A stretch of DNA of 64,000 nucleotides from Nocardioides sp. HDW12B (GTDB lineage: Bacteria; Actinomycetota; Actinomycetes; Propionibacteriales; Nocardioidaceae), in the NCBI RefSeq assembly GCF_011299595.1, contig NZ_CP049867.1, forward strand, positions 2,728,001 to 2,792,000. Direction: 5' to 3'. The notes beneath the pieces were generated by a model. It ran no database searches. It saw only the letters and a list, made by a program, of their open reading frames with translations, and had not been told where the DNA came from. This document shows, in pieces, positions 34,786 to 43,678 of the stretch; position 1 is the stretch's first letter, and every line of letters begins with the position of its first letter. The translations under genes and the position numbers were made by a program.

Positions 34786-35754
34786 TCAGCGGGTGAAGAC
34801 GACCTTGCCGAACACGTCGCCGTCGGCCATGGCGGCGAAGCCGTCGGCGGCCTGCTCCATCGGCATCAAGCGGTCGATCAACGGTGTGGTGCCGGTGGCG
34901 TCGAGCATCTGCACGAGGCTCGCCAGCTCCTGACGGGTGCCCATGGTCGAGCCGACGACCCGCAGCTGCAGGAAGAAGATGCGCGTCAGCTCGGCGTCGT
35001 CGAGCTTGGGTCCGCTCGTCGTCCCGCTGATGACGATCGCGCCGCCGGGGCGCAGTGCGCGGATCGAGTGCGACCAGGTCGCGCGTCCGACGGTCTCCAT
35101 GACCGCGTCCACCTTGCCCGGCAGCTTGGCGTTGCTCTCGAAGACCTCGTGCGCCCCGATCTCCAGCGCGCGGGACCGCTTGGCCTCGTCGCGGCTCGTG
35201 GCCCACACCCGCAGGCCGCCGGCCCGCGCGAGCGTGATGAGGGCGGTGGCGACACCGCCGCCGGCGCCCTGCACCAGCACCGAGTCGCCGGCCTTCAGCC
35301 CGCCCTGGGTGAAGAGCATGCGGTACGCCGTGAGCCACGCGGTCGGCAGGCAGGCGGCCTCCTCGAAGCTGAGCGAGGCCGGCTTCGGCACCACGTTGGC
35401 CCGGGGTACGGCGACCTTGTCGGCGAACGTGCCCTGGTGGCGCTCGCTCAGCAGCGACCGGCGTGGGTCGAAGGTCTCGTCACCGGTCCACGACGCCGAC
35501 GGGATGACGGCGTGCACGACGACCTCGTTGCCGTCCTCGTCGAGACCGGCCGCGTCGCAGCCGAGGATCATCGGCAGCGCCTCCTCGCGCAGGCCGACCC
35601 CGCGCAGCGACCACAGGTCGTGGTGGTTCAGCGAGGCGGCCTTGACGGTCACCATGGTCCAGCCGTCGGGGACCTCGGGATCGGGTCGCTCCCCCACCAC
35701 CAGACCGTCGAGCGGGGTGTCGGAGGAGAAGGACTCGGCGTAGACGGCAAACAT
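34786..35754 (-). CDS. Zinc-type alcohol dehydrogenase/quinone oxidoreductase-like protein
   Basis: A 322-residue medium-chain dehydrogenase. The N-terminal GroES-like domain has VKAASLNHHDLWSLRGVG and LGCDAAGLDEDGNEV; the NAD(P) fold has VLVQGAGGGVATALITLA. The catalytic zinc ligands of alcohol dehydrogenases are not all present (the region around residue 40 is NHHDLW), so it fits the zinc-independent quinone-oxidoreductase branch. Substrate unknown. It is convergent with the kgd-DUF6104 unit. Confidence 0.82.
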   Translation of the reverse strand: MFAVYAESFSSDTPLDGLVVGERPDPEVPDGWTMVTVKAASLNHHDLWSLRGVGLREEALPMILGCDAAGLDEDGNEVVVHAVIPSASWTGDETFDPRRSLLSERHQGTFADKVAVPRANVVPKPASLSFEEAACLPTAWLTAYRMLFTQGGLKAGDSVLVQGAGGGVATALITLARAGGLRVWATSRDEAKRSRALEIGAHEVFESNAKLPGKVDAVMETVGRATWSHSIRALRPGGAIVISGTTSGPKLDDAELTRIFFLQLRVVGSTMGTRQELASLVQMLDATGTTPLIDRLMPMEQAADGFAAMADGDVFGKVVFTR

Positions 35755-35802
35755 GCCCCGACCCTAGCCGCGGAGGCCCGCCGAGCCTCCCGGTTGTGAT
35801 GT

Positions 35803-36993
35803 TTACCGCGTCCCGCCGCCAGCGACCGCCGCGGCGGCCACCGCGGCCACCGCGGCCGCCACGGCGGGGCCGACCCGGGGGTCGAACGGCGACGGCACGA
35901 TGTAGTCGGCGCGCAGGTCCTCGCCGACCAGCCCGGCGATGGCGCTCGCGGCGGCGAGCTTCATCGCCTCGGTGATGGCGGTGGCCCGGGCGTCGAAGGC
36001 GCCGCGGAAGATGCCGGGGAACGCCAGCACGTTGTTGATCTGGTTGGGGAAGTCCGAGCGGCCGGTGGCCACGACGGCGGCGTGCCGGTGGGCGACGTCG
36101 GGGTGGACCTCGGGGGTGGGGTTGGCCAGCCCGAAGATGATCGCATCGTCGGCCATCGTGGCCACGACCTCCTCGGGGACGGTGCCGCCGGAGACGCCGA
36201 TGTAGACGTCGGCGCCGGCGAGCGCGTCGGCCAGGGAGCCCGAGCGTCCGGTGCGGTCGGCGGTGTCGACGGCCAGGGCCCGCTTCACCGGGGTGAGGTC
36301 GTGGCGCTGGGAGCTCAGCACGCCGCGACGGTCGGTGACGGCGAGGTCGGTGATGCCGGCCGCCAGCAGGATGCGCGCGACCGCGACGCCGGCGGCTCCG
36401 GCCCCGGAGATCACGACGCGGGTGCCGGCGTGCGTGCGTCCGGTCAGCCGCAGCGCGCCCTCGAGGGCGGCGGCGACCACCACGGCGGTGCCGTGCTGGT
36501 CGTCGTGGAAGACCGGGATCGCGAGGCGCTCCTGCAGCCGCTGCTCGATCTCGAAGCACCGCGGAGCCGAGATGTCCTCGAGGTTGATGCCGCCGAAGGA
36601 CGGTGCCAGCCGGACCACGGTCTCGACGATCTCGTCGGTGTCGGTGGTGTCGAGGCAGATCGGGACGGCGTCGACCCCACCGAACTGCTTGAACAGCACG
36701 GCCTTGCCCTCCATCACCGGCATGGCCGCGGCCGGGCCGATGTCGCCCAGCCCCAGCACCGCGGTGCCGTCGGTGACGACGGCGACCGTGTTGGAGACCC
36801 AGGTGTAGTCGCGCACCAGCGCCGGCTCGGCCGCGATCGCCTCGCACACCTCGGCGACGCCGGGGGTGTAGGCGAGCGACAGGTCGTCGCGGTCGTCGAG
36901 CGACACGGTGCTGGCGATCGCCATCTTGCCGCCCTCGTGCAGGCGGAACACGGGCGACGCGGCGCGGTCGGCGGGCGTGGGGGACGCGGTCAT
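35803..36993 (-). CDS. NAD(P)-dependent malic enzyme
   Basis: A 396-residue enzyme decarboxylating malate to pyruvate. Motifs: [44 protein letters not shown]...[11 protein letters not shown] (metal site) and [19 protein letters not shown] (nucleotide site), then [16 protein letters not shown]. It is the short bacterial form without a phosphotransacetylase domain. The last ~15 residues are an Ala/Val run. Cofactor preference cannot be told. Confidence 0.92.
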   Translation of the reverse strand: MTASPTPADRAASPVFRLHEGGKMAIASTVSLDDRDDLSLAYTPGVAEVCEAIAAEPALVRDYTWVSNTVAVVTDGTAVLGLGDIGPAAAMPVMEGKAVLFKQFGGVDAVPICLDTTDTDEIVETVVRLAPSFGGINLEDISAPRCFEIEQRLQERLAIPVFHDDQHGTAVVVAAALEGALRLTGRTHAGTRVVISGAGAAGVAVARILLAAGITDLAVTDRRGVLSSQRHDLTPVKRALAVDTADRTGRSGSLADALAGADVYIGVSGGTVPEEVVATMADDAIIFGLANPTPEVHPDVAHRHAAVVATGRSDFPNQINNVLAFPGIFRGAFDARATAITEAMKLAAASAIAGLVGEDLRADYIVPSPFDPRVGPAVAAAVAAVAAAAVAGGGTR

Positions 36994-37060
36994 GGCGTGG
37001 CAGCAGGCTTTCGCGAGTGGGTGCGAGCAGGGGCGGCTCGAGTGCGAGTCGCGGTCGGGA

Positions 37061-37078
37061 CTGATCGGTGCCGATCAG
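37061..37078. promoter_or_regulatory. Perfect palindrome upstream of the malic enzyme gene
   Basis: CTGATCGG and CCGATCAG are separated by TG, 67 bp before the malic enzyme start and downstream of the sodX stop. An 8-bp-arm palindrome here suits a dimeric repressor or activator site. No T-tract follows on either strand, which speaks against a terminator for sodX. Confidence 0.4.
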
Positions 37079-37165
37079 GGCGGGTCGTGGATCCGTGGGG
37101 TGGTGGAATCCGTGGCAGGGGCCCGCGGTCGTGGCAGGGCGCCCTGCAGCGCGTTCGATCGGGTC

Positions 37166-37486
37166 TCAGTCTGGCACAGCCCGACGACCGCGCAGCGGCC
37201 AGACCCGGGCCAGCACCGCGGCGAGCACGCGGTCGTCGGGCACCGCGCCGACCGTCCAGGAGTCCACGCCCTCGCGCGGGTTGTCCCGCTCGACCCACCA
37301 GCCGTCGGGCTCACGGCGTACGGCGCGCTTGACCGCCACCGTGCCGTCCGGCAGCCGTACGACGACCAGCCGGCCGACCCGCGGGCGGGCGCCGTGGACG
37401 ACGAGGAGCAGGTCGCCGGGGTGCAGGGTCGGCAGCATGGAGCGACCGTGGACGCGGGCCAGGCCGACGCGGACCGGGGTGCTCAC
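37166..37486 (-). CDS. sodX: Nickel-type superoxide dismutase maturation protease SodX
   Basis: A 106-residue S24/S26-family Ser-Lys protease with the catalytic Ser in HGRSMLPTLHPGDLLLV and the general-base Lys in GTVAVKRAVRREPDGWWVERDN. No membrane helix is present, unlike normal signal peptidases. It is divergent from sodN, and SodX proteins are known to trim the SodN propeptide so that the mature chain begins with the nickel-binding His. Start GTG 37486 is preferred because GGTGAGG lies before it; a GTG seven codons upstream is possible. Confidence 0.9.
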   Translation of the reverse strand: MSTPVRVGLARVHGRSMLPTLHPGDLLLVVHGARPRVGRLVVVRLPDGTVAVKRAVRREPDGWWVERDNPREGVDSWTVGAVPDDRVLAAVLARVWPLRGRRAVPD

Positions 37487-37639
37487 CCGCCTCACCTCAC
37501 CTGTCACGTCGGGGTCCCTCGGGCGGCCCCACCCCTGGGGGTGAGTCTGCTGAGCCGCCCCCGCAGCGCCGTGGCCACGGAGTAGTGTCGCAGCAGACCG
37601 AAGAACCCCTCCCTGTGCATGCTCACGAAAGGATTCTGG

Positions 37640-38041
37640 ATGCTCGCGCGAATCTTCGCCCCGACGCTCGATGTCCACGCCCACTGCGACCTGCCCTGCG
37701 GTGTCTACGACCCCGCGCAGGCCCGCATCGAGGCGGAGTCGATCAAGGCGATCATCGGCAAGCTCGCCGACAACGACGACCCGGACTTCCGCACCCGCGC
37801 CGTGGTCATCAAGGAGCAGCGCTCCGAGCTGGTCAAGCACCACCTCTGGGTGCTGTGGACCGACTACTTCAAGCCCCCGCACTTCGAGAAGTACCCGCAG
37901 CTGCACACCCTCTTCAACGAGGCCACCAAGCTCGCCGGTGCGTCCGGCACCAAGGGCACGATGGACGCTGCGACGGCCGACGACCTGCTGGCCAAGATCG
38001 ACGAGATCGCGGAGATCTTCGCCGAGACCAAGAAGGCCTGA
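37640..38041 (+). CDS. sodN: Nickel superoxide dismutase
   Basis: A 133-residue precursor of a hexameric cytosolic enzyme dismuting superoxide with nickel. The nickel hook HCDLPCGVYDP begins at residue 15, so a 14-residue propeptide (MLARIFAPTLDVHA) must be removed, leaving 119 residues, close to Streptomyces SodN. The ATG at 37640 is chosen over 37619 because AAAGGA lies between them and the propeptide length then matches. The helical remainder includes HHLWVLWTDYFKPPHFEKYPQ. Nickel control (Nur) is known in relatives; no clear Nur box was seen. Confidence 0.96.
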   Translation: MLARIFAPTLDVHAHCDLPCGVYDPAQARIEAESIKAIIGKLADNDDPDFRTRAVVIKEQRSELVKHHLWVLWTDYFKPPHFEKYPQLHTLFNEATKLAGASGTKGTMDAATADDLLAKIDEIAEIFAETKKA

Positions 38042-38094
38042 GCACCGTGGGGCGCCCCGCAGCGGGGGCCCCGCCTGCTCGACCTCATGACGTC

Positions 38095-38131
38095 GGATCG
38101 GGCCCGGGTCGACACGACCCGGGCCCGATCC
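38095..38131 (+). terminator. Strong hairpin after sodN
   Basis: A perfect 17-bp inverted repeat (38095-38111 and 38115-38131) with a three-base ACA loop, 53 bp after the sodN stop and 26 bp before the anti-sigma start. It is nearly all G/C and has no T-run. It probably isolates sodN from the sigma operon; it could also hide or shape the leader of the downstream gene. Confidence 0.6.
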
Positions 38132-38157
38132 CCACGCCGAACGGGAGCCACCACCAC

Positions 38158-38544
38158 GTGGACATCGATTCACCGCCGGACGCGCAGCTGCGGCTGCCGG
38201 CCGACAGCGCCTACCTGGCCGTGCTGCGCTCGGCCACGGCCGGGCTCGCCGCCCGCATCAACTTCACCCTCGACGACATCGAGGACCTGCGCATCGCCGT
38301 CGACGAGGCGTGCGCCATCCTGCTGCCGCAGGCCGCTCCGGACACGCAGCTGGACTGCACCTTCTGGCTCGGAGGCGCGACGATGACCGTCGCGGTCGGC
38401 GCCACCTGCACCGAGCCGCGCCAGCCCTCGGAGCAGGGCTTCGCCTGGCGGGTGCTGACGGCGCTGACCACCCACGCCCGGTCGGAGGTGCACGACGACC
38501 GGCTCGTGCTCACGCTCTCGCGCAGCGCTGGACAGCACCCGTGA
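38158..38544 (+). CDS. RsbW-like anti-sigma factor (serine kinase/ATPase fold)
   Basis: A 128-residue protein of the HATPase anti-sigma group. Residues ~35-50 hold the helix with DLRIAVDEACAILL, the N-box region of RsbW/UsfX proteins, and the C-terminal strand DDRLVLTLSR is also typical. It should bind and hold the sigma factor encoded next, with which it shares a GTGA overlap. The G-boxes are weak, as in mycobacterial UsfX. Start GTG 38158 has GGGAG upstream. The STAS protein near 1 kb is a candidate antagonist. Confidence 0.8.
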   Translation: MDIDSPPDAQLRLPADSAYLAVLRSATAGLAARINFTLDDIEDLRIAVDEACAILLPQAAPDTQLDCTFWLGGATMTVAVGATCTEPRQPSEQGFAWRVLTALTTHARSEVHDDRLVLTLSRSAGQHP

Positions 38545-39359
38545 CCGCCGGCCCGACCGCGCGCCAGGTGTCGACCACGCACCAGCGCAGCAACGACACG
38601 AACGACATCCACGCCCGCACCGCTGAGCTCTTCGCCCAGATGCAGGCCGCGGAGGGAGACGAGGCCGCGCGCGTGCGCGACGCCCTCGTCGAGCTGCACC
38701 TGCCGCTCGCGGAGTACCTCGCCCGTCGCTTCGGCAACCGCGGTGAGCCCCACGAGGACCTCGTCCAGGTGGCCACCATCGGGCTGATCAAGGCCATCGA
38801 CCGCTTCGACACCGACCGCGGGGTCGCGTTCTCGACCTTCGCCACCCCGACGATCATGGGCGAGGTCAAGCGTCACTTCCGCGACCGCGGCTGGACCATC
38901 CGGGTCCCGCGCCGGCTGCAGGAGATGCAGGCGATCATCAACCAGGCCGTCGCCGACGTGGGCCAGCAGCTCGGTCGCAGCCCCACCGTGGCCGAGATCG
39001 CCAAGCACGCCGGGCTCAGCGAGGAGGAGATCCTCGAGGGCCTCGAGTCGGCCAACGCCTACAGCCCGCTGTCGCTCGACGCCCCCGACCCGGGCGGCGA
39101 GGTCGGCGCGGTGATCGAGCAGCTCGGCGACTACGACGACGCCCTCGACGCCGTGGTGGACCGGGAGACCGTGAAGCCCCTGCTCGACGCCCTGGACCCG
39201 CGCGCCAAGCGCATCCTGCTGCTGCGGTTCTTCCGCAACATGACGCAGTCGCAGATCGCCGAGGAGCTCGGGATCAGCCAGATGCACGTCTCCCGGCTGC
39301 TGAGCCGGACCCTGGCCGACCTGCGTCGCAACCTCGAGGACCAGCGACCGACCCCCTAG
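38541..39359 (+). CDS. RNA polymerase sigma factor, SigB/SigF/SigG family
   Basis: A 272-residue alternative sigma factor. Region 2 is seen in EPHEDLVQVATIGLIKAIDRFD and FSTFATPTIMGEVKRHFRDR; region 3 in LGRSPTVAEIAKHAGLSEEEI; region 4 in LLLRFFRNMTQSQIAEELGIS with QMHVSRLLSR. This group directs general stress or developmental genes in actinobacteria. The GTG start overlaps the anti-sigma stop, ensuring matched synthesis. Promoters it reads are expected to carry GTTT and GGGTA boxes, like the one found before the DUF3072 gene. Confidence 0.93.
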   Translation: MTAGPTARQVSTTHQRSNDTNDIHARTAELFAQMQAAEGDEAARVRDALVELHLPLAEYLARRFGNRGEPHEDLVQVATIGLIKAIDRFDTDRGVAFSTFATPTIMGEVKRHFRDRGWTIRVPRRLQEMQAIINQAVADVGQQLGRSPTVAEIAKHAGLSEEEILEGLESANAYSPLSLDAPDPGGEVGAVIEQLGDYDDALDAVVDRETVKPLLDALDPRAKRILLLRFFRNMTQSQIAEELGISQMHVSRLLSRTLADLRRNLEDQRPTP

Positions 39360-39398
39360 CCCGGAGGCCGGACGGCCGACCCCGGCTCGGGCCGGCGG

Positions 39399-39800
39399 TC
39401 AGGCGTGCTCGTCGGTGCTCAGCGCCGCCAGCGACCGGGGATGAAAGACCCCGACGAGCACGGCGATCCCGACCGCGACCAGCACCCACCCGATCACGTC
39501 GGGGGTCCAGTCGCTGGTGAACCCGACCAGCACCTGGATCAGCTGCGCCAGCACGACCGGCGCCCGCGCCCACGACTGGCCCCGGACCAGGCACCAGGCG
39601 CACCAGGCCAGCCCGGCGCCGTACACGGCGAGGAACAGCGCCGAGGTGAGGCCCATGGCGAGGCGCTGCCCGTCGAGCGCGGGCAGGACCAGGAGCGCCT
39701 GGACGACCAGGACGACCGCCTCGAGGGCCGCGGTGGCGCACGCGGCCCGGAGGGGCCAGGGCTGCGCGGAGAGGGGCGAGGAGCGCGGCACGTCGGTCAC
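39399..39800 (-). CDS. Hypothetical integral membrane protein
   Basis: A 133-residue protein with four predicted membrane helices (residues ~17-40, 48-72, 80-95, 103-120) and short ends. Trp-rich loops (AWCAWCLVRGQSW) are visible. The layout is common in unnamed actinobacterial membrane proteins; no family or motif could be assigned. It stands alone, convergent with the sigma factor gene. Confidence 0.6.
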   Translation of the reverse strand: MTDVPRSSPLSAQPWPLRAACATAALEAVVLVVQALLVLPALDGQRLAMGLTSALFLAVYGAGLAWCAWCLVRGQSWARAPVVLAQLIQVLVGFTSDWTPDVIGWVLVAVGIAVLVGVFHPRSLAALSTDEHA

Positions 39801-40132
39801 ACCGCGATGGTACGGGCCCGCACCCGGGCACTACGTCCTAGCGCGACGGTGGCATTTGTGCTGGTGAGAGGCCATCTGAGGGCGTGTGACCAAACCAACC
39901 AGGCCAAAACCTTGAACCGGTGCCCCTGACTTTGACACGATCGGCTGGTCATCGGTCATGGGGGCATCCTGCGACGCGTCGGGCCCCCGCCCGGTCTTCG
40001 CAGCGCCCCCGTCCTCGGATCCGATCACCGGAACGTTGGACGCGAGGGTTTCACCAGAGCCGCGAGCGGCGACGATGACCTGTGGTCGGCACCCCGTGCC
40101 ACACCCCCTGAACCAGACAAGGAGCCGTCGCC
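39801..40132. promoter_or_regulatory. Divergent control region before whiB1
   Basis: 332 bp without a gene. Base composition is less GC-rich around 39850-39945. TTGACA occurs at 39932-39937 on the plus strand, but no good -10 box follows at the usual distance. AAGGAG at 40119-40124 is the whiB1 ribosome site. Mycobacterial whiB1 has CRP sites in this place; no convincing CRP palindrome was found here. Confidence 0.4.
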
Positions 40133-40387
40133 ATGGATTGGCGCCACCGTTCCGCGTGCCTCGACGAGGACCCGGAACTGTTCTTCCCGATCGGCAACAC
40201 CGGTCCGGCCATCCTCCAGATCGAGGAGGCCAAGCAGGTGTGCCGTCGGTGCGAGGTGCGCGAGCAGTGTCTTGCGTGGGCGCTCGAGGCGGGCCAGGAC
40301 CACGGTGTCTGGGGCGGGATGAGCGAGGACGAGCGGCGCGCCCTCAAGCGCCGCAACGCCCGGGCCCGGGTGCGCACCACCGCCTGA
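40133..40387 (+). CDS. whiB1: WhiB1-type iron-sulfur transcription factor
   Basis: An 84-residue protein. Four cysteines at 9, 37, 40 and 46 hold a [4Fe-4S] cluster; the turn GVWGGMSEDERRALKRRNAR is the DNA/sigma-contact end. Length, cysteine spacing and wording are close to M. tuberculosis WhiB1, an essential, NO-sensitive regulator that binds the housekeeping sigma factor. It lies convergent with the PdtaS-like kinase gene, as in mycobacteria. ATG 40133 has AAGGAG eight bases upstream. Confidence 0.94.
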   Translation: MDWRHRSACLDEDPELFFPIGNTGPAILQIEEAKQVCRRCEVREQCLAWALEAGQDHGVWGGMSEDERRALKRRNARARVRTTA

Positions 40388-40425
40388 CGCGAGACCTCCT
40401 GACCCGAGACCGCCTGACGCGAGCC
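40383..40425. repeat. Three 15-bp-spaced repeats at the 3' end of whiB1
   Basis: CCTGACGCGAGAC (40383), CCTGACCCGAGAC (40398) and CCTGACGCGAGCC (40413) recur every 15 bp. The TGA in the first is the whiB1 stop codon, and each later copy repeats a TGA in the same frame. The repeat has probably grown by slippage. Confidence 0.7.
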
Positions 40426-40441
40426 AGGTCCCGGTCGGGCG

Positions 40442-41914
40442 TCAGCCCGCGGGCACCACGAGCCGGACGCACGTCCCCCGCGGGGAGGCGGCGCCGATCT
40501 CGATGGACCCTCCGAGCTCGGACTCCACGAGCGTGCGGACGATCGACAGCCCCAGGCTGCTCGAGCGATCGAGGTCGAAGTCGTCGGGCAGGCCGACCCC
40601 GTCGTCGGTCACGCTGACGACCCAGCCGGTCTCGCTGCGAGTCGCGGCCACCTCCACGTGGCCCGGCCCGCCGGCGAAGGCGTGCTCGGCCGCGTTCTGC
40701 ACCAGCTCGGTCAGCACCATCGCCAGCGGCGTGGCCACCTCGCCCGGCACGGTCCCGAACGAGCCGGTCCGCGACGAGCTGATGACCCCGCCGGCCGAGG
40801 CGACCCCGGAGCTGACGTCGGCCACCACGGTGCGCAGCCGGTCGGCGATCTCGTCGAAGTCGACGTGCTCGTCGAGGGACTGGCTCAGGGTCTCGTGGAC
40901 CAGGGCGATCGAGCCGACGCGGCGCACCGCCTCCTCGAGGGCGGCGCGCGCCTCCGGCACCTGCATGCGTCGCGCCTGCAGCCGCAGGAGTGCCGCCACC
41001 GTCTGCAGGTTGTTCTTCACCCGGTGGTGGATCTCGCGGATGGTGGCGTCCTTGGTGACCAGCTCGCGGTCCCGGCTGCGCAGGTCCGTGACGTCGCGCA
41101 GCAGCACCAGGGCGCCGACGTGCCGCTCGAGGTCGCGCAGCGGGATGGACCGGGCGATGACGACGCGGGAGCCGTCGCCGATCTCGGTGTCGCGCGCGGC
41201 GCGCCCCCCGAGCACCGCGCTCAGCGTCTCCTCGTCGGCGCGCTGCGCGAGCGGCACCAGGGAGCGCGTGGTGGCCGCCAGGTCGAGACCGGTGAGGTCG
41301 GTGGCCAGCCCGAGCTGGCGGTAGACCGACAGCGCGTTCGGGCTGGCGTAGGTGACGGACCCGGACTCGTCCACCCGCACGAAGCCGTCGCCCACGCGGG
41401 GCGAGTCCGTGTGGTCCGAACGCTGCCCCGGGTAGGGGAACTGCCCGCGCGCGATCATCTGGGTGAGGTCGGTGGCGGTCTGGAGGTAGGCCAGCTCCAG
41501 GCGCGAGGGGGTGCGCACCCCCAGCAGGTTGGTGTTGCGCCCGATGATCGCGATGATGCGCCGCCCCCGGCGGACGGGGATCGCCTCCACCCGCACCGGC
41601 ACCTCGTCGCGCCACTCCGGGTCGCCCTCGCGCACGACGCGCTCCTGTGCCAGCGCCGTGTCGATCAGCGGGCGCCGGCCGGGCGGGATGAAGGTGCCCA
41701 CCACGTCGTCGACGTGCGCGGTCGGGCCCGTCGTCGGGCGCATCTGGGCCACGGCCCAGAAGCCTCGCCCCTCCCGGTCGGGCAGCCACAGCACGAGGTC
41801 GGCGAAGGAGAGGTCCGCGATGATCTGCCAGTCGGCCACCAGCAGCTGCAGCAAGGCCTCGTCGTCGGCGGTGAGGTCGGCATGCGCCTGGGCCAGCTCG
41901 CTCAAGGACGCCAC
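40442..41914 (-). CDS. PdtaS-like soluble sensor histidine kinase
   Basis: A 490-residue cytosolic kinase. Order: an N-terminal GAF-like domain (~1-150), a PAS domain (~180-290), then HisKA_2 with the phospho-acceptor in EIHHRVKNNLQTVAALLRLQ and an ATPase domain (NAAEHAF, DDGVGLPDDFD, SSLGLSIVRTLV). This is the layout of mycobacterial PdtaS, whose partner PdtaR is an ANTAR-domain RNA-binding antiterminator and which responds to c-di-GMP or metals. No PdtaR gene lies in the window. The position next to whiB1 matches M. tuberculosis. Confidence 0.88.
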   Translation of the reverse strand: MASLSELAQAHADLTADDEALLQLLVADWQIIADLSFADLVLWLPDREGRGFWAVAQMRPTTGPTAHVDDVVGTFIPPGRRPLIDTALAQERVVREGDPEWRDEVPVRVEAIPVRRGRRIIAIIGRNTNLLGVRTPSRLELAYLQTATDLTQMIARGQFPYPGQRSDHTDSPRVGDGFVRVDESGSVTYASPNALSVYRQLGLATDLTGLDLAATTRSLVPLAQRADEETLSAVLGGRAARDTEIGDGSRVVIARSIPLRDLERHVGALVLLRDVTDLRSRDRELVTKDATIREIHHRVKNNLQTVAALLRLQARRMQVPEARAALEEAVRRVGSIALVHETLSQSLDEHVDFDEIADRLRTVVADVSSGVASAGGVISSSRTGSFGTVPGEVATPLAMVLTELVQNAAEHAFAGGPGHVEVAATRSETGWVVSVTDDGVGLPDDFDLDRSSSLGLSIVRTLVESELGGSIEIGAASPRGTCVRLVVPAG

Positions 41915-41946
41915 GGCTCCACCCTAGGCCGGATAGGTTCGGCCGC

Positions 41947-43674
41947 ATGACGCAGGAGACCACCCCCGACGCCCCGCACGCCGCCGAGACCCCGGAGGCG
42001 AACGCCCCGGCCGCCTCCTCCGACGGTGCGGTGGAGGGTCACAGCGGGACCCACGCGGTCGCCGTGGCCGCCTCCCACGGCGTCGAGACCATGTTCACCC
42101 TCTCCGGCGCCCACGTCTTCCCGATGTACGACGCCGCGGTCCACGCCGACCCGCCCGTCAAGCTGCTCGACGTCCGCCACGAGCAGACCGCCGTGTTCGC
42201 CGCCGAGGCCGTCGGCAAGCTGACCCGGGTGCCGGGGCTCGCGGTGCTGACCGCCGGCCCGGGCATCACCAACGGCGTCAGCCCCATCACGCAGGCCTAC
42301 TTCAGCGGCTCGCCGCTGGTCGTCGTCGGCGGTCGCGCGCCCGCGAACCGGTGGGGTCAGGGCAGCCTGCAGGAGCTCGACCACGTCCCGCTCGTGTCCC
42401 CGGTGACCAAGTCGGCGCGCACCGCGCACCGGGCCGACGACGTCGCCGACGAGATGCACCGCGCCTTCACGTCCGCGCGCACCTCCCACCGCGGACCGGC
42501 CTTCCTCGACGTCCCCCTCGACGCCTTCTTCGACAACGCCACCGTGGAACGTCCCGCCTACTCCCCCGCCGAGCCGGTCGAGCCCGACCCCGAAGCGATC
42601 GCGACGATCGCCCAGCTGCTGTCCGAGGCCGAGCGCCCCGTGCTGGTGCTGGGCAGCGACGTGTGGCTGGACGGCGCCGAGGAGGCGGCCCGACGCCTCG
42701 TGGAGACCGCCGGGCTGCCGGCCCTGGCCAACGGCATGGGCCGCGGCATCGTCCCCGGCGGGCACGAGCTGCTCGTCACCAAGGCTCGCTCGGTCGCCCT
42801 GGGCCAGGCCGACCTGGTCGTGGTGGTCGGCACCCCGCTGGACTTCCGGCTCTCCTACGGCGTCTTCGGCGGCAAGGAGGGCGCTCCCACCGCGAGGACG
42901 GTCCACGTCGCCGACTCGGAGGCCCAGGTGGCCGGTCACGCCGAGCTCGCCGCGTCTGCGTACGGCGACCTCACCCACGCCCTCGACGGGGTGCTCACCG
43001 CCCTGGAGCAGCAGCGGCAGAAGCCCGACTGGTCCGCGTGGGTCGCGAGGCTCCAGGACACCGTCAAGGCCGCCGCCGAGCGCGACCGCGAGCTGCTCGA
43101 CGCCGAGGCCGACCCGATCCACCCCGCCCGGATCTACGGCGAGCTGCTGCCGCGGCTGGCCGACGACTCCGTCGTGATCGGCGACGGGGGCGACTTCGTC
43201 TCGTTCGCCGGCAAGTACGTCGAGCCGCAGCGGCCAGGCGGGTGGCTGGACCCCGGCCCCTACGGCTGCCTCGGCGCCGGCATGGGCGCGGCGATCGCGG
43301 CCCGGCTGGTGCGGCCCTCGGCCCAGGTCGTGGTGCTCTTCGGCGACGGCGCCGCCGGCATGTCGCTGATGGACGTCGACACCCTGGTGCGCCACGACCT
43401 GCCGGTGGTCATGGTCATGGGCAACAACTCGGCCTGGGCGCTGGAGAAGGGCCCCATGCAGATGCTCTACGGCTACGACGTCATCGCCGACCTCGCCCCG
43501 CGCACGGCGTACGACGAGGTGGTGAAGGCGCTGGGGGGCGCCGGCGAGATGGTCACCGACCCGAAGGAGATCGGGCCGGCCATGGACCGGGCCTTCGCCG
43601 CGAACGTGCCCTACCTGGTCAACGTCATCACCGACGTGAAGGCGGCCTACCCGCGCAACACGCTGGGCATCTGA
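41947..43674 (+). CDS. Acetolactate synthase-like ThDP-dependent enzyme
   Basis: A 575-residue enzyme of the acetolactate synthase/oxalyl-CoA decarboxylase family. The catalytic Glu is in VRHEQTAVFAAEAVG; the central domain has VLVLGSDVWLDG; the ThDP-binding domain has VVLFGDGAAGMSLMDVDT with NNSAWALEKG. Residues 1-35 are an Ala/Thr/Pro-rich tail. It resembles mycobacterial IlvG-type proteins, whose exact reaction is not settled; no small regulatory subunit lies nearby, so true branched-chain synthesis is doubtful. Confidence 0.8.
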   Translation: MTQETTPDAPHAAETPEANAPAASSDGAVEGHSGTHAVAVAASHGVETMFTLSGAHVFPMYDAAVHADPPVKLLDVRHEQTAVFAAEAVGKLTRVPGLAVLTAGPGITNGVSPITQAYFSGSPLVVVGGRAPANRWGQGSLQELDHVPLVSPVTKSARTAHRADDVADEMHRAFTSARTSHRGPAFLDVPLDAFFDNATVERPAYSPAEPVEPDPEAIATIAQLLSEAERPVLVLGSDVWLDGAEEAARRLVETAGLPALANGMGRGIVPGGHELLVTKARSVALGQADLVVVVGTPLDFRLSYGVFGGKEGAPTARTVHVADSEAQVAGHAELAASAYGDLTHALDGVLTALEQQRQKPDWSAWVARLQDTVKAAAERDRELLDAEADPIHPARIYGELLPRLADDSVVIGDGGDFVSFAGKYVEPQRPGGWLDPGPYGCLGAGMGAAIAARLVRPSAQVVVLFGDGAAGMSLMDVDTLVRHDLPVVMVMGNNSAWALEKGPMQMLYGYDVIADLAPRTAYDEVVKALGGAGEMVTDPKEIGPAMDRAFAANVPYLVNVITDVKAAYPRNTLGI

Positions 43675-43678
43675 GCGC

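Noticed and set aside
37487-37639. Nur (nickel) box in the sodX-sodN gap
   Set aside because: No TTGCAA-type inverted repeat was found; regulation by nickel remains a guess from relatives.
37619-37639. Upstream ATG as sodN start
   Set aside because: It would add seven residues to the propeptide and place the ribosome site AAAGGA inside the coding region.
39932-39937. TTGACA as the whiB1 -35 box
   Set aside because: No TANNNT box lies 16-19 bases downstream, so only the region is noted.
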